Source: Icerya purchasi
Taxonomy: Eukaryota > Arthropoda > Insecta > Hemiptera > Monophlebidae
Direction of reading: 5' to 3'
DNA: 64,000 bases
Assembly: GCA_039619475.1 (NCBI GenBank)
Contig: CM077115.1
Span: forward strand, 507,057,352-507,121,351
The notes beneath the pieces are model-generated. The model ran no database searches, was not told where the DNA came from, and was given only the letters and a program-made list of their open reading frames with translations. Positions 39,976-54,740 of this stretch are shown here, piece by piece (within the stretch, counting starts at the first letter, position 1; each line of letters begins with the position of its first letter). The position numbers were made by a program, and so were the translations under genes.

Positions 39976-40462
39976 TATTGTTTAGTTATTATTCCGTTTA
40001 TTTATGCCGCTGGTGTGTTTTTATTTTGCCAAATGTGACATCAATTCTTAACTTATTTTTATCATATATGATAAAAAATATATATATATATATAATAAAT
40101 GGAATATAATGTCAAAGTAAAGCTAGTTGTATTATATTTTTATATATTACGAACAGTTAAAATAAAATACCACCCAAAAAAAGATAATTAACCATAAAGA
40201 ATCCTAATAAGATGGTTCAGAAACGACAAAAATTTTCAAATAAACATCAATAACTCACGAACGATTTGACTTATATACTTCAATTTGGAACATAAATTAC
40301 AATTAAAATTCTCTTTCAAATGATTTATAACTATAAGATGACCAATTACCCTGGGTGGCAAAAACGCAAAAAATCGTCATGAATATGTAATAAAAAAAAG
40401 GAAGCTCACGTAACTGATAGTCCAAACGTTGGAGAAACTAAAACGTATATCAAACATATGCA
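39976..40462. other. No recognised gene
   Basis: AT-rich spacer; a short TA tract near 40078-40094. No coding or repeat signature before the tandem array. Confidence 0.5.
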
Positions 40463-41560
40463 TAAAGGACCGTTTCATAGGAAAAATATAACCAAGCTTA
40501 CAAATTTATATTCAGTCCTTGGAGTGCCGAAAGCTCAAAAATTTTGAAAAATCCCCCCCCCCCCTACGGTCATGTGATATATCGTTGGAAAGATCGCTAT
40601 TTTACAGAAACGAAACCATAAGTCATTTCATAAACGAAACTTTCGAAGTTGTCGAAAAGTTCAAAAAAGTGCGAAAAATTACGTGTCCCCCCTAAGCGCC
40701 GCGAGTGTTACAGCTAAAAATTTTAGACACGGTAAAAAATATGCGCATCCCCGTATATTTTTCTTGTTTGGAACATTTGGGTTTCCAGCTTTAAATAAGA
40801 CCCTCGGGGCGCCAAAAGCTCGAAATTTGGAAAAAAGTATTTTTTTTTTCGGGCATGTGATATTGGAAAGATCGTTATTTTTCAAGAGCAAGCCGTATTT
40901 AATTTCCTTAACGAAACTTTCAAAGTTGACGAAAAGATCAAAAAAGTGCATGAATTAATATGTAGTCTCCCCTTTGGGAAGCGAGTATTAAAGCTAAAAA
41001 TTTTGAACAAGGTTAAAAAAATGCACATTCTTTTATATTTCTTTACTTTGGAACATCCGGGTATTCAACTTTAAAATTGGACGCCTGGGGCGCCGAAAGC
41101 TCGAAACTTTCAAAAAAATATTTTTTTTCCCGGTCATGTGATATATTGTTGGAAAGATCGCTATTTTACAGAAACGAAACCATAAGTCATTTCCTTAACG
41201 AAACTTTTGAGTTGACGAAAAGTCCAAAAAAGAGCAAAAGATGACGTATGTCTCTTTCTTGACGACGCGAATATCATAGTTAAAAATTTTGAACAAGGTT
41301 AAAAATATGTATACATCTCCGTATATTGTTCTAGTTTGGAGCATCCGGGTTTCCCATGTCAAAATTAGGCCCCGAAGGAGCAGAATACTTGTAATTTTCG
41401 AAAAACTTTTTTTTTCTCTGGCATGTAATATATCGATTCGAGAGATCGTCATTTGTCGGGAACGAAACTGTACTTCATTTTCGTAACGAAATTTTCGAAA
41501 TAGCGGTAATTTCAAAAAATCGGAAAAAATTACGTTCGTCTTTCTGTTTGTAGCTGGAAA
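40463..41560. repeat. Tandem array, ~280-bp diverged monomers
   Basis: About four monomers. Landmarks recur in each: ACGAAACTTT at 40634, 40911 and 41198 and the variant ACGAAATTTT at 41486 (spacings 277, 287, 288); GCTCRAAAW before a T/C-rich run; GGAAAGATCG; and TTGGAACATYYGGGTTTCC. All are diverged, with different homopolymer lengths. The first monomer is incomplete at its left end. Overlapping short frames inside it are on both strands and are not genes. Confidence 0.85.
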
Positions 41561-44500
41561 AATCAAATTCCATTTTTTTTTTTGAATTTAGTATTACGTA
41601 AATGTAAATTATGGTTATTGTTAACTTACATACGGAATCCTCAGCGCATGAAACATCACGCTTAACTGAACCTGTTTTCAACTAAATCGCTCCTTTTATC
41701 ATTATTATTCATTTTATTCTGTAAATTTACATTTCCGAAATTTCCGCCAATAAGCCATATTAAATGAAATCGCAACAAATTGCTTAAATAATCTCTAGAA
41801 AATCAAACCAATCTGTACGGCACGCGTAAATAATTCAAATTGGATATACTACGCACAGATTATACATTAGTTTGAAAAATCTCGCACAATGTACGCACGC
41901 ATCGCAACTCGATACCAACAATTTTAACAACATAATTTTCAAGCCATGTTGATCTGACGTAATATGTAATAAATCAATTTGCCGTGCATTTTTTTCCCTC
42001 TCCCTCAGTGCCTAGCTTTCGCCATCTGGTCATTCAGCATTTTTTTTTTAAATTAATTTTATTTTTATTTATTTTTTATTATTCTTTTGTTAAGTTTCTA
42101 TTATTATTTATAAATTATTAAAATGAATTATATTTTATACAATCATGTTATTCGAGTTTTATGTATTGGTACAATATGTAAGCAGGTTCCTAATCTGGTT
42201 CCCGCACCATCTGTAGTAAGGTTATTGGCATGGTCTTATAAAATGGTAATATTTTTTTTTAAAAATCTGTTTTATGATCATCATATATTTCACACTGCCA
42301 AATAATGTGTTCAATTGAGCCAATAATCCCTAATGTAAATGATTAAATGCGCTTATACTGCCAAAAAAAACCTTAAAATTGTAGTTTTTTTGCTTGCGAC
42401 ATTTTCTTTTTAAATTTAATTCATATTTAATTGTGTATTTATTTTTTTTCCCTTTTTCACTAATAAACAACAATGTTCAAACTAAGTTTGTTGAAAACAA
42501 ACTTTCTGAAATAAAATTTTTATATACGTCGCTAATCGGTATTATTGTGTTCGTTCTTTACAGCATCCTCCGCGGAAATACCAACAAAAAAAAACAAAAA
42601 AACTTGCAATTATATAGTAATTTGACAAAAAAACGAGTAAAAAAGGAAAGAAAAAAGGAATGGACACCAACGGAGTAAGTTCAAATAATGAATTAATACA
42701 AAGTTACATTCCTGGTAAAGTTGGAACGCATTTTTAATAAAACTTTGGCCTACAGTAACGCACAACTTTATTGTGGAACATTTTTATTATGAGGCATATT
42801 TTTAATAAATTACAGATTCTCAATCACGTACGCATACACACATTACAAAAAACGCTGCGGGCGACGCACATAGCCTCGAAGCAGTGAAAGAGCGCTAAAT
42901 AGGGGATTTAGCTGAGCATTGCACGATGGTAAAATATCGGAGGCAGCCCACGACCGCCGAACGAAAAATATACGAGCTTGTAGTCTGTAGTCTGTAGCCT
43001 GTAGGGTGGTATAAGGGGAATTTTAATGGCAGAAATAAAATCTATCTTAGTATATAGATATACACTCTGTTTGTTAGTTAGTTAACAAAAATAATGAAAA
43101 ATTACCAACATAAATATCAAACGTGAAATAAATATTGAATTAAAAATCAGGGTACTCGTTTATGTTGATTTTAATGCTCGTTATTTGTATACATAATACT
43201 TTTTCACGCGTATGACATAAATACGATTAATCATTTGAATAAATTAACATAGATTAACAGTCGCATTAAATTAACAGCTGAAATATTAAAATTTAAAAAT
43301 AACATTCGCAGGCTGTAGCCGAGAACAGAGATATGAGGGTTCGAACACTAAAATATTTTATAGAGTATAAAAAAAATTATTATTCCGTTTAAAATGAATA
43401 ATGAAGCGTTACGAAAAATTGAAATTATTTTCTCCAGAAGGCATAGACATCAACTTGAACCAGAATTAAAAAAGAATGGGTAATTTTAATTTTGTAATTA
43501 GTTTGATTGCTTTCCTCGAAGTTTTCGGAGAATTCCTGAAATCAATTTATACCTAAATACCTAAAAACAGGTTTTCCACATTCAAAGAAAATTATTAACT
43601 TTTGGAAAATAAAAAAACGATTTTTAATGTATCCTATAAATATCAGATATTCTAATAAAAATTAATTGATAAAGTTCCTTTGCAAGACATGCGGAATTAC
43701 GACTTTCTTAGCTAAGTCGTCTAATCTCCGGAGAAGATTCTTTTTTCTCGGTAGTTTTAAGTCTCTGCATTATCGAGATTTTTTATTTTCGGTAAAATTT
43801 TACGTATTTTCATTAATAAAATCTTAAGAGGATTGAACCCTGTCGAATTAATTTTGAGAGTGTTCATCAGTCGGGCAGATGATATGGCGCATTTGTAATT
43901 TTTTATATTCTCTTACCATCGTTCATTTAAATAGTAAAACGTTGGTCGCAATGTAAATACGAATGTTCAAAACGGTCGTGGATTATTTTTAAATTTTAAT
44001 ATTTCAACTGTTTCCAATTTAATATATTGATTGTTTGTTGTTTATTTATTCAAATAATTTATAATTTTTCTTTATTTTTTTATAAAATCTATTACGTTAT
44101 ACATTGGACAGCAGTTTCATTAACCTTCAACAAAAAAACAAAACCAGCGCAAAATAAACAAAATATCGTCTCTTACCGGATTCGAAATTATCGTTTTGCC
44201 GAAAGAGCATCGTTTGAAGATTTGAAGTAAGCACCAGTACCGGTCTTTGGTAAATACTAACGGTTCGCATTATTGCGCGATTCGTTTTTTTCAAATTATT
44301 GATAGAATTTCTGTTTCTTTTTGAACAGGTGCATAACCATTAAAAAAAAAGTGACCGAACAGTCAGAAGCCGGGTTTGCAATTAAGAGAGCACAACCTCA
44401 GCTAAAAAGATAATTCGCTTTTATAAAGAAAAAATATCTGGAAGATGAATCAACATACCGGATCAGCGACCACTTGGAAACTGGAATATAAACCATATGA

Positions 44501-46145
44501 TGAAGAGAGGGAAAACTGATTCTATGGGAATGCTGTAAATGTATATGCGTGCATATAAATACGCATATTATATATAATATATATATATATATACGCAATG
44601 CTTATACGTATATACATGAATAAAAATATCCAATATTCGTTGTGTCAAAGAGGTGATGCATGGAACCTCGACTCCTAAGGGCAGCTGTTATTCGAATATT
44701 TTCGTCTAAATAGAATATCGAAAGTCTTCCTCGATTAATCGACATATTCCTCGTCTACGCAAACAGATGCCAGATCAACGAGTGGACCAGGTCGCCACAA
44801 GTCATTCTTGAAGGTGATCACATTTCGTTCCTATTTCAGTTCGTTTCCCACGATTTTAATGTGCATTGTAAACCGAATTTGTTGTTACGCCACTTCGTCT
44901 TTTATAAATATTCATATTACACACGTACACACATATGTATGCTTCGACAAGTAGAACAGAAGCACAAATTCGATGCACACGACGCCTGCTACAAACCAGT
45001 TCGATCGATAAAGTGAGCATCGGAGGACCTTTCGAAAAATAAAATTAAAGACATTCGAGCAGCTGGCGCGCCTAAATCCAAATGCAACGCGGGTGTTGGC
45101 AACAGAAAATGACGTCAAACGACGGAAAATAATAAAATGCAGTCATAATTAACATCTGCCATTTCTTCCTCACAGGTGAACTGTTAAAATTTGTCGTACC
45201 AGAATTTTAAGTTATACAACCGAACCGTCACATCAGCTGTCCTGCATTAACACTGCATTGATCCGTGCGGATTACAATAGCAAAATCTAGCCGGGTCGCT
45301 TATTTACCGGTTTGAAAAGACGCCGCCAGTGAGCTGATCTTCAACCATTCGTTTACCTTCTTATTAGAGTATGACTCATCGGATGACGTTTTCGTTAACA
45401 TTTCCAATCACTGGTTGTTTATACTCTTTTCCTATGAATTAAAATAGTAATTCGCGCAGAGCTGGTACCGGTATAGACTTCTGTTTGGTTGTTTCTCTTA
45501 TTAATTGAACTTCTTATACGATTTTTATTCTTACCCTCAAAAAAGTACTTAAGCGGTCAGAAGAGCCAGACTCGGATTCAAGAGAAATTTTTGGCCGAGC
45601 AAATGAAGAAAATGAGGAAGATATCATAGGAAATATTCTATGATGATCTATGATGATGTATGCGGCACAGATGAAAAAAGTATTGTTTTTTAATTAGATC
45701 TGTTATATTGTCATTCTATAGTGTAATTTAAAATATTGTTAATATAAATATTGTATGTGCGAAATAAAATTAATGAAAATGTTAAAAACAATTTAAAATA
45801 TGACGAGCACTAAAAATAAAATAAAATAAAAAAAAAAGTATATTAACGTTTTATTAAAAAAACGCTTAACTGCGACGGATTACTAGTACAATACTCTGCG
45901 TGATTAGTTTGTTTTCGAATTCTAGACTCATCCGGAAAGAAAAATCACAGACATGTGCGAGCTCAAGTAACCTATCAATTAAGCGGTTACGTGTTGGGAG
46001 CGACCATATTTAAAGCCGACATCTAAAAGGTACACAGGAAAGGTAATTTCCTGGAAATCTCTGATATACTACTACAATGAACTGCGATCATATTCTGTTT
46101 CGGTTCTCTTACAAGTTATGTAATTTCTAAATTCGTTATTATTTA
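41561..46145. other. No recognised gene; 4.6 kb
   Basis: Predominantly AT-rich. TGTAGTCTGTAGTCTGTAG is a short repeat at about 42980. A slightly GC-richer patch near 44640-45120 holds only short frames. A TA tract lies at 44575-44592. A frame at 42394-42678 is low complexity. I recognise no transposon coding segment or host exon here. Confidence 0.5.
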
Positions 46146-46245
46146 NNNNNNNNNNNNNNNNNNNNNNNNNNNNNNNNNNNNNNNNNNNNNNNNNNNNNNN
46201 NNNNNNNNNNNNNNNNNNNNNNNNNNNNNNNNNNNNNNNNNNNNN
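46146..46245. other. Assembly gap, 100 N
   Basis: Exactly 100 N bases abut the TAA array on its left, which suggests the microsatellite broke the assembly. Sequence and order across it are not determined. Confidence 0.99.
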
Positions 46246-49050
<2,805 letters not shown>

Positions 49051-50823
49051 TTATGATACATTTCCAAAGTGTTCCGCAAGATCATTTGGGTTAGCTACGT
49101 CTGATATAGAGGTTAACAATAATGACTGGGTTAAACAAAGACAAAACAAATGCATTCGCAAAATACCTAGGCGATGTTTTTACTCTACACCCCGATTCTT
49201 GTAATACACAATTCGCATTTACACATGTGTTCCTTAAGTAAAACTTATCGTCCTCAAGAGACTACCAAATTTTTTACACCAAAAGAGGTATTTAAATGTA
49301 TCCATAATGTGCCGTTGCGGAAATCGCCTGGTCTAGATAATATTACTGGTGAAATTATCTCGCACTTACCAAGGAAATCATGCTACATTTTTAATGGAAT
49401 ATGGCGAACCGGATGCTTCCCCGAGACATGGAAAAAATCTGTAATAATTATGCTACATAAACCAGCAAAGCCGCACATCGAAGTGCCTTCATACAGACAC
49501 CTACTAGTCTCCTTAGCTCGTTATCTAAGGTTTTTTTACTGAAATGAATACTATCTCGTATACATCCGATTATGCACAGCAATGACGTAATACCTAACAA
49601 TCAGTTCGGTTTTCGTGCCGAGCATCCCACGATACAGCAGTGAGATTAGTCGATGCAATTTCCTCAACGCTAGATAAAAAGGACACATATGTTCGGCGGT
49701 TCTTTTGGACGTTGCCCAGGCGTTCGACAAAGTGCGGCACCCCGGGGACTACTTTTCAAGTTGAAGCGATCTCTTCCTTCTGATAAATATGCTACTTAAA
49801 TCATATCTCACCGACAGAACACATTTATTGTCAAAATGAATTAATTTTCGGAAGAGCATAAAGTTCTATCCATCAGTACCGCAAGGTAGTCTATTAGGAC
49901 GACCCCCATTATATGTATATTCCATCTACACATCCGATATACCAGTTTATAATCAAACAATGCTAGCAACATTCGCTGATGATATTTCCATTATCGAATC
50001 AAATAAGGATGCCACGCACGCGAATAATAGAACCATTTAAACGGAATAGTCGGGTGGGCACAACGATGGAGAATAGTTTTTAATCCAGATAAGTGCTGCG
50101 ACATATGTATTACATTCACAAACCGAACAACTGCTGAATGTCCAACAATAAATCTTAATAGTAATTCCACAAGTTCATCACGTAAGGTACCTCGGAATGT
50201 ACTTGGACCGAAGGCTTACATGGCACCCTCATGTGGCACAAACTCGACAGGTCGTTGCTGCCCGCGCTAGGCTATTGCAATCCATTATTGGGACACAGGT
50301 CGGCATTGAACTTAAAAAGACGCACTTATTTAACCATGTTTTCTCCGATTTTATGGTTTAGAATTATATGGTTCCACTTGTAGAAGTAATCTTAAAAGAA
50401 TTCAGCAGCAGCAGTCGAGGATATTTCACACAATTTGCACCATTTTACGTCGGTCCGAGAGACTTATATTCTCACCAGTATCAAAAATTGTTCGATAAAT
50501 TTCAACATAGCAGTAATCCCAACACCAACAGAATGTATTCTTCTGAACTTCGAGATAATCCGCCTAGACGACTGCGGAGGAAGTAGTACTCGGAGGCGCT
50601 CTTCCGATTACCTAACACAGCTGCAAAAGTTCACAGACGATGTATCTCTTTTCCAACACATATCAGTTCTTTGTTTTCAGTTATTATACGTATATAGTTA
50701 GTTATTATCGTATTTACAGAGTTCTTGTATCTCAATTTAAATTTAATATTAAATTTAAGTTGAAATCACTGTTGTTGTTTATGGTAATATTACTGGTACA
50801 ATAAAATAAAATAAAAAAAAAGA
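49051..50823 (+). mobile_element. Jockey-like LINE, copy 2, longer than copy 1
   Basis: The same element as 27542-29110, extending about 200 bases further 5'. The extra part encodes KTNAFAKYLGDVFTLHPDS, the segment that precedes the RT in Jockey-like ORF2. PLRKSPGLDNITGEIISHLP begins the RT. VPQGSLLGRPPLYVYSIY and TFADDIS (motif C near 49980) follow in other frames. It shares copy 1's frameshifts and stops, so both came from an already broken source. The copies diverge at 27542 / 49274 on the left and share the 3' end apart from their A-tails. The mariner at 50843 lies 19 bases beyond its tail. The exact 5' start is uncertain. Confidence 0.88.
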
Positions 50824-50883
50824 AACTTAGACTCTGTTTTTATTGGGACTACAAATTAGTTCGGTTCGCTATAAAAAATGGTG

Positions 50884-51304
50884 CTGGCTGTCAAAGCCGT
50901 GTCCACGGGGCGGTTTTGGGAATTAACCACCCCCCCCCCTTATGAGAACTGAAATAGTTATTATAAATACACGAAAATCTGAAAATAATCAAAAATTTTA
51001 AATAAATATTGATGACTTTTTGGGGTGTTTTTACTTTAAAAGAAAAAAGAAAAAATATGCTCCATATTTTTAAGTACTTCATTAATATTTTATGCAAATT
51101 TTTTTATTACGAGTATGTAATTTTTAGTCATTTTTATTAATGTGTTTATACGGTAATTCATTTATGTAGATTATTAATATATAAATTAAAATGATAGAAG
51201 TTATTAATAGTATGAATATTAGTGAAAAATGTATTGTTTGTGAAGAAAATTATCAAAACGCCCTCCCCCCTTTTCAAAATTCTAGGCACGGGCCTGCTGG
51301 TTAT
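50884..51304. mobile_element. hAT-type MITE inside the mariner 5' region
   Basis: The insert is 50892-51296 (405 bp). Ends: left CAAAGCCGTGTCCACGGG, right complement CAGGCCCGTGCCTAG. Flanks are CTGGCTGT (50884-50891) and CTGGTTAT (51297-51304), matching at six of eight. G-rich and C-rich runs lie just inside both ends. The interruption is in the mariner's 5' untranslated region, before its start codon. No protein frame. Confidence 0.78.
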
Positions 51305-51439
51305 TATGGATGTTTTGTAGTGACAGCTGATTTCGATGGTTTTAGAAAGGTCAGACACCCGTCAATAATGTAAAGTTTATATCGCGTTCAGTTTCGTAGG
51401 GAAACCTTGTGATTTACTGTGTTGAATACGTTAAATTTT

Positions 51440-52463
51440 ATGTTAACTAAGCAGCATTTGCGAGCGTTTTTAGTTTTCTTCTTTAATTGAAAGAAAAGTG
51501 CAGCTGAAGCGCATCGAATGCTTGTGCAAGTTTATGGTGACAATATGCTCCAACTGATAAATCATGTAGGGAATGGTTTTTTCAAGAATGGTAATTTCAG
51601 CGTTGGAGACAAGCCTCGCTCTAGACAGCCAAAAAAATTTGAAGACAAAAAATTGCAGGCATTACTCGATGAAGATCCGAGTCAAACGCAAGAGAAGCTT
51701 GCAGAATCATTGGAAATTACCCAACAAACAGTTTCGGTTACAATCCATGGGAATAATTCAAAAGCAAGGCAATTGGGTGCCTCATGGACCGAAACCGAGA
51801 GACTCCAAAAGGCGATTTTACACGTGTGAATAGCTAATTCAAAGGCGACAAAGAAATGGTTTTTTACATCAGATTGTGACTGGGGATGAAAAATTGATAT
51901 TGTACGACAGCCCCAAGAAGAAAAATACTACGCTATGTCCAGTCAATCATTGCCATCGACCTCAACATCAACACCGAAGCAGAACATTCATAGTTCGAAG
52001 GTCATACTGTGGTACCTTGTGTGACCAAAAGGATGCGGTACGCTATGAGCTGCTACAACCTGGCGATTTCATTACGGGCGATCGGTATAGGCTACACTTG
52101 ATTCGTTTGAGCCGTGCATTACGAGAAAAACGGCCGGAATACGAGCAAAGACATGACAAAGTGATTCTTTTGCATGACAACGCTCGGCCTCGTGTCGCAA
52201 AAGTCGTAAAAAAATATGTGGAAATGTTCAGTGTGAATATTTTACCGCACCCGCCGTATTCGCCAGACATTGCTCATTACTGGTTGTTCCGACAGATGCA
52301 GCACGATTTAGCAGGGATGCGGTTCACTTCTTTCGCAGAAATCAAAAATTGGCTCCAAACTTGGATCGCCTCAAAAGATGAGACATTTCTTCGAGATGGA
52401 ATTCGAAAATTACCTGAGAAGTTGGGAAAAGTAGTAGCTATTGATGGGCAATACTTGGATTAA
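51440..52463 (+). pseudogene. mariner transposase pseudogene
   Basis: The transposase would start at ATG 51440 (MLTKQHLRAFLVFFFN, then an in-frame stop). The paired helix-turn-helix region is recognisable: KKSAAEAHRMLVQVYGD, RQPKKFEDKKLQALLDEDPS and EKLAESLEITQQTVS. The catalytic part has TGDEK with the first Asp. HDNARPR carries the second Asp. The third catalytic Asp, normally in a SPD(I/L)APSDYHLF context, is missing because the copy reads SPDIAHYWLF. The C-terminus WIASKDETFLRDGIRKLPE is intact. Several frameshifts (e.g. around 51545-51600 and 51770-51876) also break the frame. In this family the enzyme cuts and joins DNA at TA sites; this copy cannot. Confidence 0.93.
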
Positions 52464-52563
52464 TTTGTTCATTTCATTTTGATTAATCTTTTCATTTCGT
52501 TTTGATCTAAAATAAATGCATTTTTTACCAAAAAACGGACCGAACTAAATTGTACTCCCAATA

Positions 52564-54485
52564 CTTCGTTAGTGAGCTTCCTCGTGTGGATAAACACTCG
52601 CACGACTAGCTACAGACGACCTTTCTCCTTTCATCAAGTGCCATTTTTATATTTTCTATTCGATCTGTGATGAGAGTTGACCGCTGGCTCTACGCCCTGT
52701 CTGACCAGTCGCTGATTCGTAAAATTTTTGGTACACGAAATTCGCACGGCAGCCAACGCGGCCCTATAAAAGTACTCAGAATTTGTCGCTGCATAAAATA
52801 CTTCCGTTTGTTTCAATGCTGTGGACCGTACACATTCAAATCATCATTTCCGCTCATTCACTGACACAACCAACACGCTTAAGACCTACTGCTGATGGGA
52901 AAAAAAGGGCCGCGAACGATTCAAACTTCTTAAAAAGAAATCTACACCGAACTGAAATTATCTGTAATGACCGATAATGAAACGTTTGGGAAAGGTGCAA
53001 TTACGATTAGCGAAGCCGCCAGCTCAGCGTTTTTCTTAATAGTCAGAAACAGGTAACTTTTCCTTTTCAGTTTTTACAATCCTGAAACTTTTTGCGCTAC
53101 TAATTTATATCGCGCGCAGCAAAACACGTTCATTTAGCGAAAAACCGGAACTAATAAAGATATAGTTCCGGAGTTGCATTGGACAAAAAGTTTATCAGCC
53201 GTAATTGAGAAGACCAGATCGAAATTATGGCGACAAATAATTTGTAAGCTCCAAACAACGACGCTTCGATAGATTATAAATGATCAATCGTTAGTTTCCG
53301 TTTATTTTCGTTATTACTTACACGATTTCATCATTAATTTATAAATATTATCAAACGACATGTATAAAAGATCAAGAATTTTTGCGTTTTTTCCTGTTTT
53401 CAGGGAAGTCTAATAATTTTTTTATATCTAAACGCTGTATTTACTCCTTTCATACTTATAAGTTTAAACAAAAGTGACGTAGTGAAAACTGAGTCAACGT
53501 AAAAGCAGTATTATTTCACGCATCTCCCATGTTTACCCAGCCTGAAATAATTGGCTACTATAGAAATCTAGGAAAGTAAAGGCGAATCCGAAGTAGAAAG
53601 GAACTGGCTCACTTAGGTACCATTATGAAAAGCTTAACTTCGCAATCCGTGATACCTTATCAAGGTTGTATGGGACTTGCTGTACTTTACTGTAATTGAA
53701 ATACATCGGAAGAAGTTAAATATTATTATTAAAAAATTAAATGAAAGTATTGTAAGCTTTCCTTACTGACTTTATTCAGAATTTAATGTTATCGAAACTA
53801 ACACTATTCATCTTAAGAATTGTTCGTCTAATTTAAACTGTCTAAATACTCAATCGACTTCCGGAAAAACAGCAATTCACAAAATTCATCAAAATCGTTG
53901 GAGTGCTTCCGAATAAAAGCAGAATTTTATTATACATACAGAAACAGCTCGACTTCACCTCTACATTGCGAATATCACACGCCTGTACTGCGCGATGGTG
54001 TTTTGCGCAGTATTTATAACAAAGTCATTTTAGCAATTTGAAAACGTTACACGACATTCGATATATAAACTTTATACGAAAAAAAACCGTCAGACACATG
54101 ATCTTTTGTATCATCTCCAACGTAGGCACCGTCATTATTGTTTACGAAAAAGTAAATCTCTTTGGGGATAATCATTACGTAATTCCTAAAAAAGCATGAG
54201 GAAAACGACAATACATTTTATATACTATAAATACAAGATCCAGAAGTGTAACGAATGTGCCCCTGGATTCTTAAACTTGAAAGTATCAGCTGAAGCCGTC
54301 GTGACGGCTTAAAGGTTTCATTATTGCTCACTCGGTGTTCCCGATTCCTAGTTCTAAATTACTTTAAACGCGCAATACACGTTTGTTAGCCTGCCCTATC
54401 ATTTGTTGGCAACCTCAGTTAGGCCAACAACTGTAATAGTTGTAGTATTGTTTACTTTGAGCTGGCTTTAAGCCAACTACTGTAT
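52564..54485. other. No recognised gene
   Basis: AT-rich, slightly GC-richer at 52570-53250. Frames at 52634-52977 overlap on both strands. GCCAACWACTGTAWKRTTGG occurs twice (54423 and 54472), just upstream of the SINE. I recognise no gene. Confidence 0.5.
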
Positions 54486-54640
54486 GATTGGTTAGGCGCA
54501 GTGCGGTGTTTCGTTTAGATAGAACCTGGTTCGAATCGCGCTGCTGTACATTGAAACTTATAAAAATTTCGTTTGCGCTGGTTTTTGAAACGTCTATAGT
54601 TAGCGCGCCCAAAATAAAAAATAAAAAAAAAAAAAAAAGA
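54486..54640 (+). repeat. tRNA-derived SINE with A-rich tail
   Basis: A tRNA-like head with an A box (TAGGCGCAGTGCGG, about 54493-54506) and a perfect B box (GGTTCGAATC, 54528-54537), 35 bases apart. A short body follows. The element ends GCGCGCCCAAAA and then an A-rich tail (54611-54640). The GCGCGCCCAAAA end equals that of the LINE at 35110-35375, which suggests it borrows that LINE's machinery. The tRNA of origin and target duplication are not clear. Confidence 0.75.
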
Positions 54641-54740
54641 AAAGAGACTTGATCTTTACGAAATAGTGCTTAATTCGTGTTGCTCCGATTGTCTTTGTTA
54701 GTTGTATCAATGTATTTCAAGAATGGAAATTTTCCACAGG

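Larger units (their letters stand above)
50841..52563 (+). mobile_element. Full-length mariner, with inserted MITE
   Basis: The element occupies 50843-52561 and is flanked by TA at 50841-50842 and 52562-52563. The left end TTGGGACTACAAATTAGTTC matches the complemented right end TTGGGAGTACAATTTAGTTC. Subtracting the 405-bp MITE and one 8-bp duplication leaves about 1.3 kb, the usual full length of mariner. TA target duplication and TIR-transposase-TIR organisation are as expected. Its transposase is a pseudogene (see 51440-52463). Confidence 0.93.

Noticed and set aside
40683..41566. Several 65-123-codon frames on both strands
   Set aside because: All fall inside the ~280-bp tandem array and overlap each other on opposite strands.
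43310..43360. B-box-like GGGTTCGAAC
   Set aside because: No supporting A box, acceptor stem or A-rich tail; probably chance.
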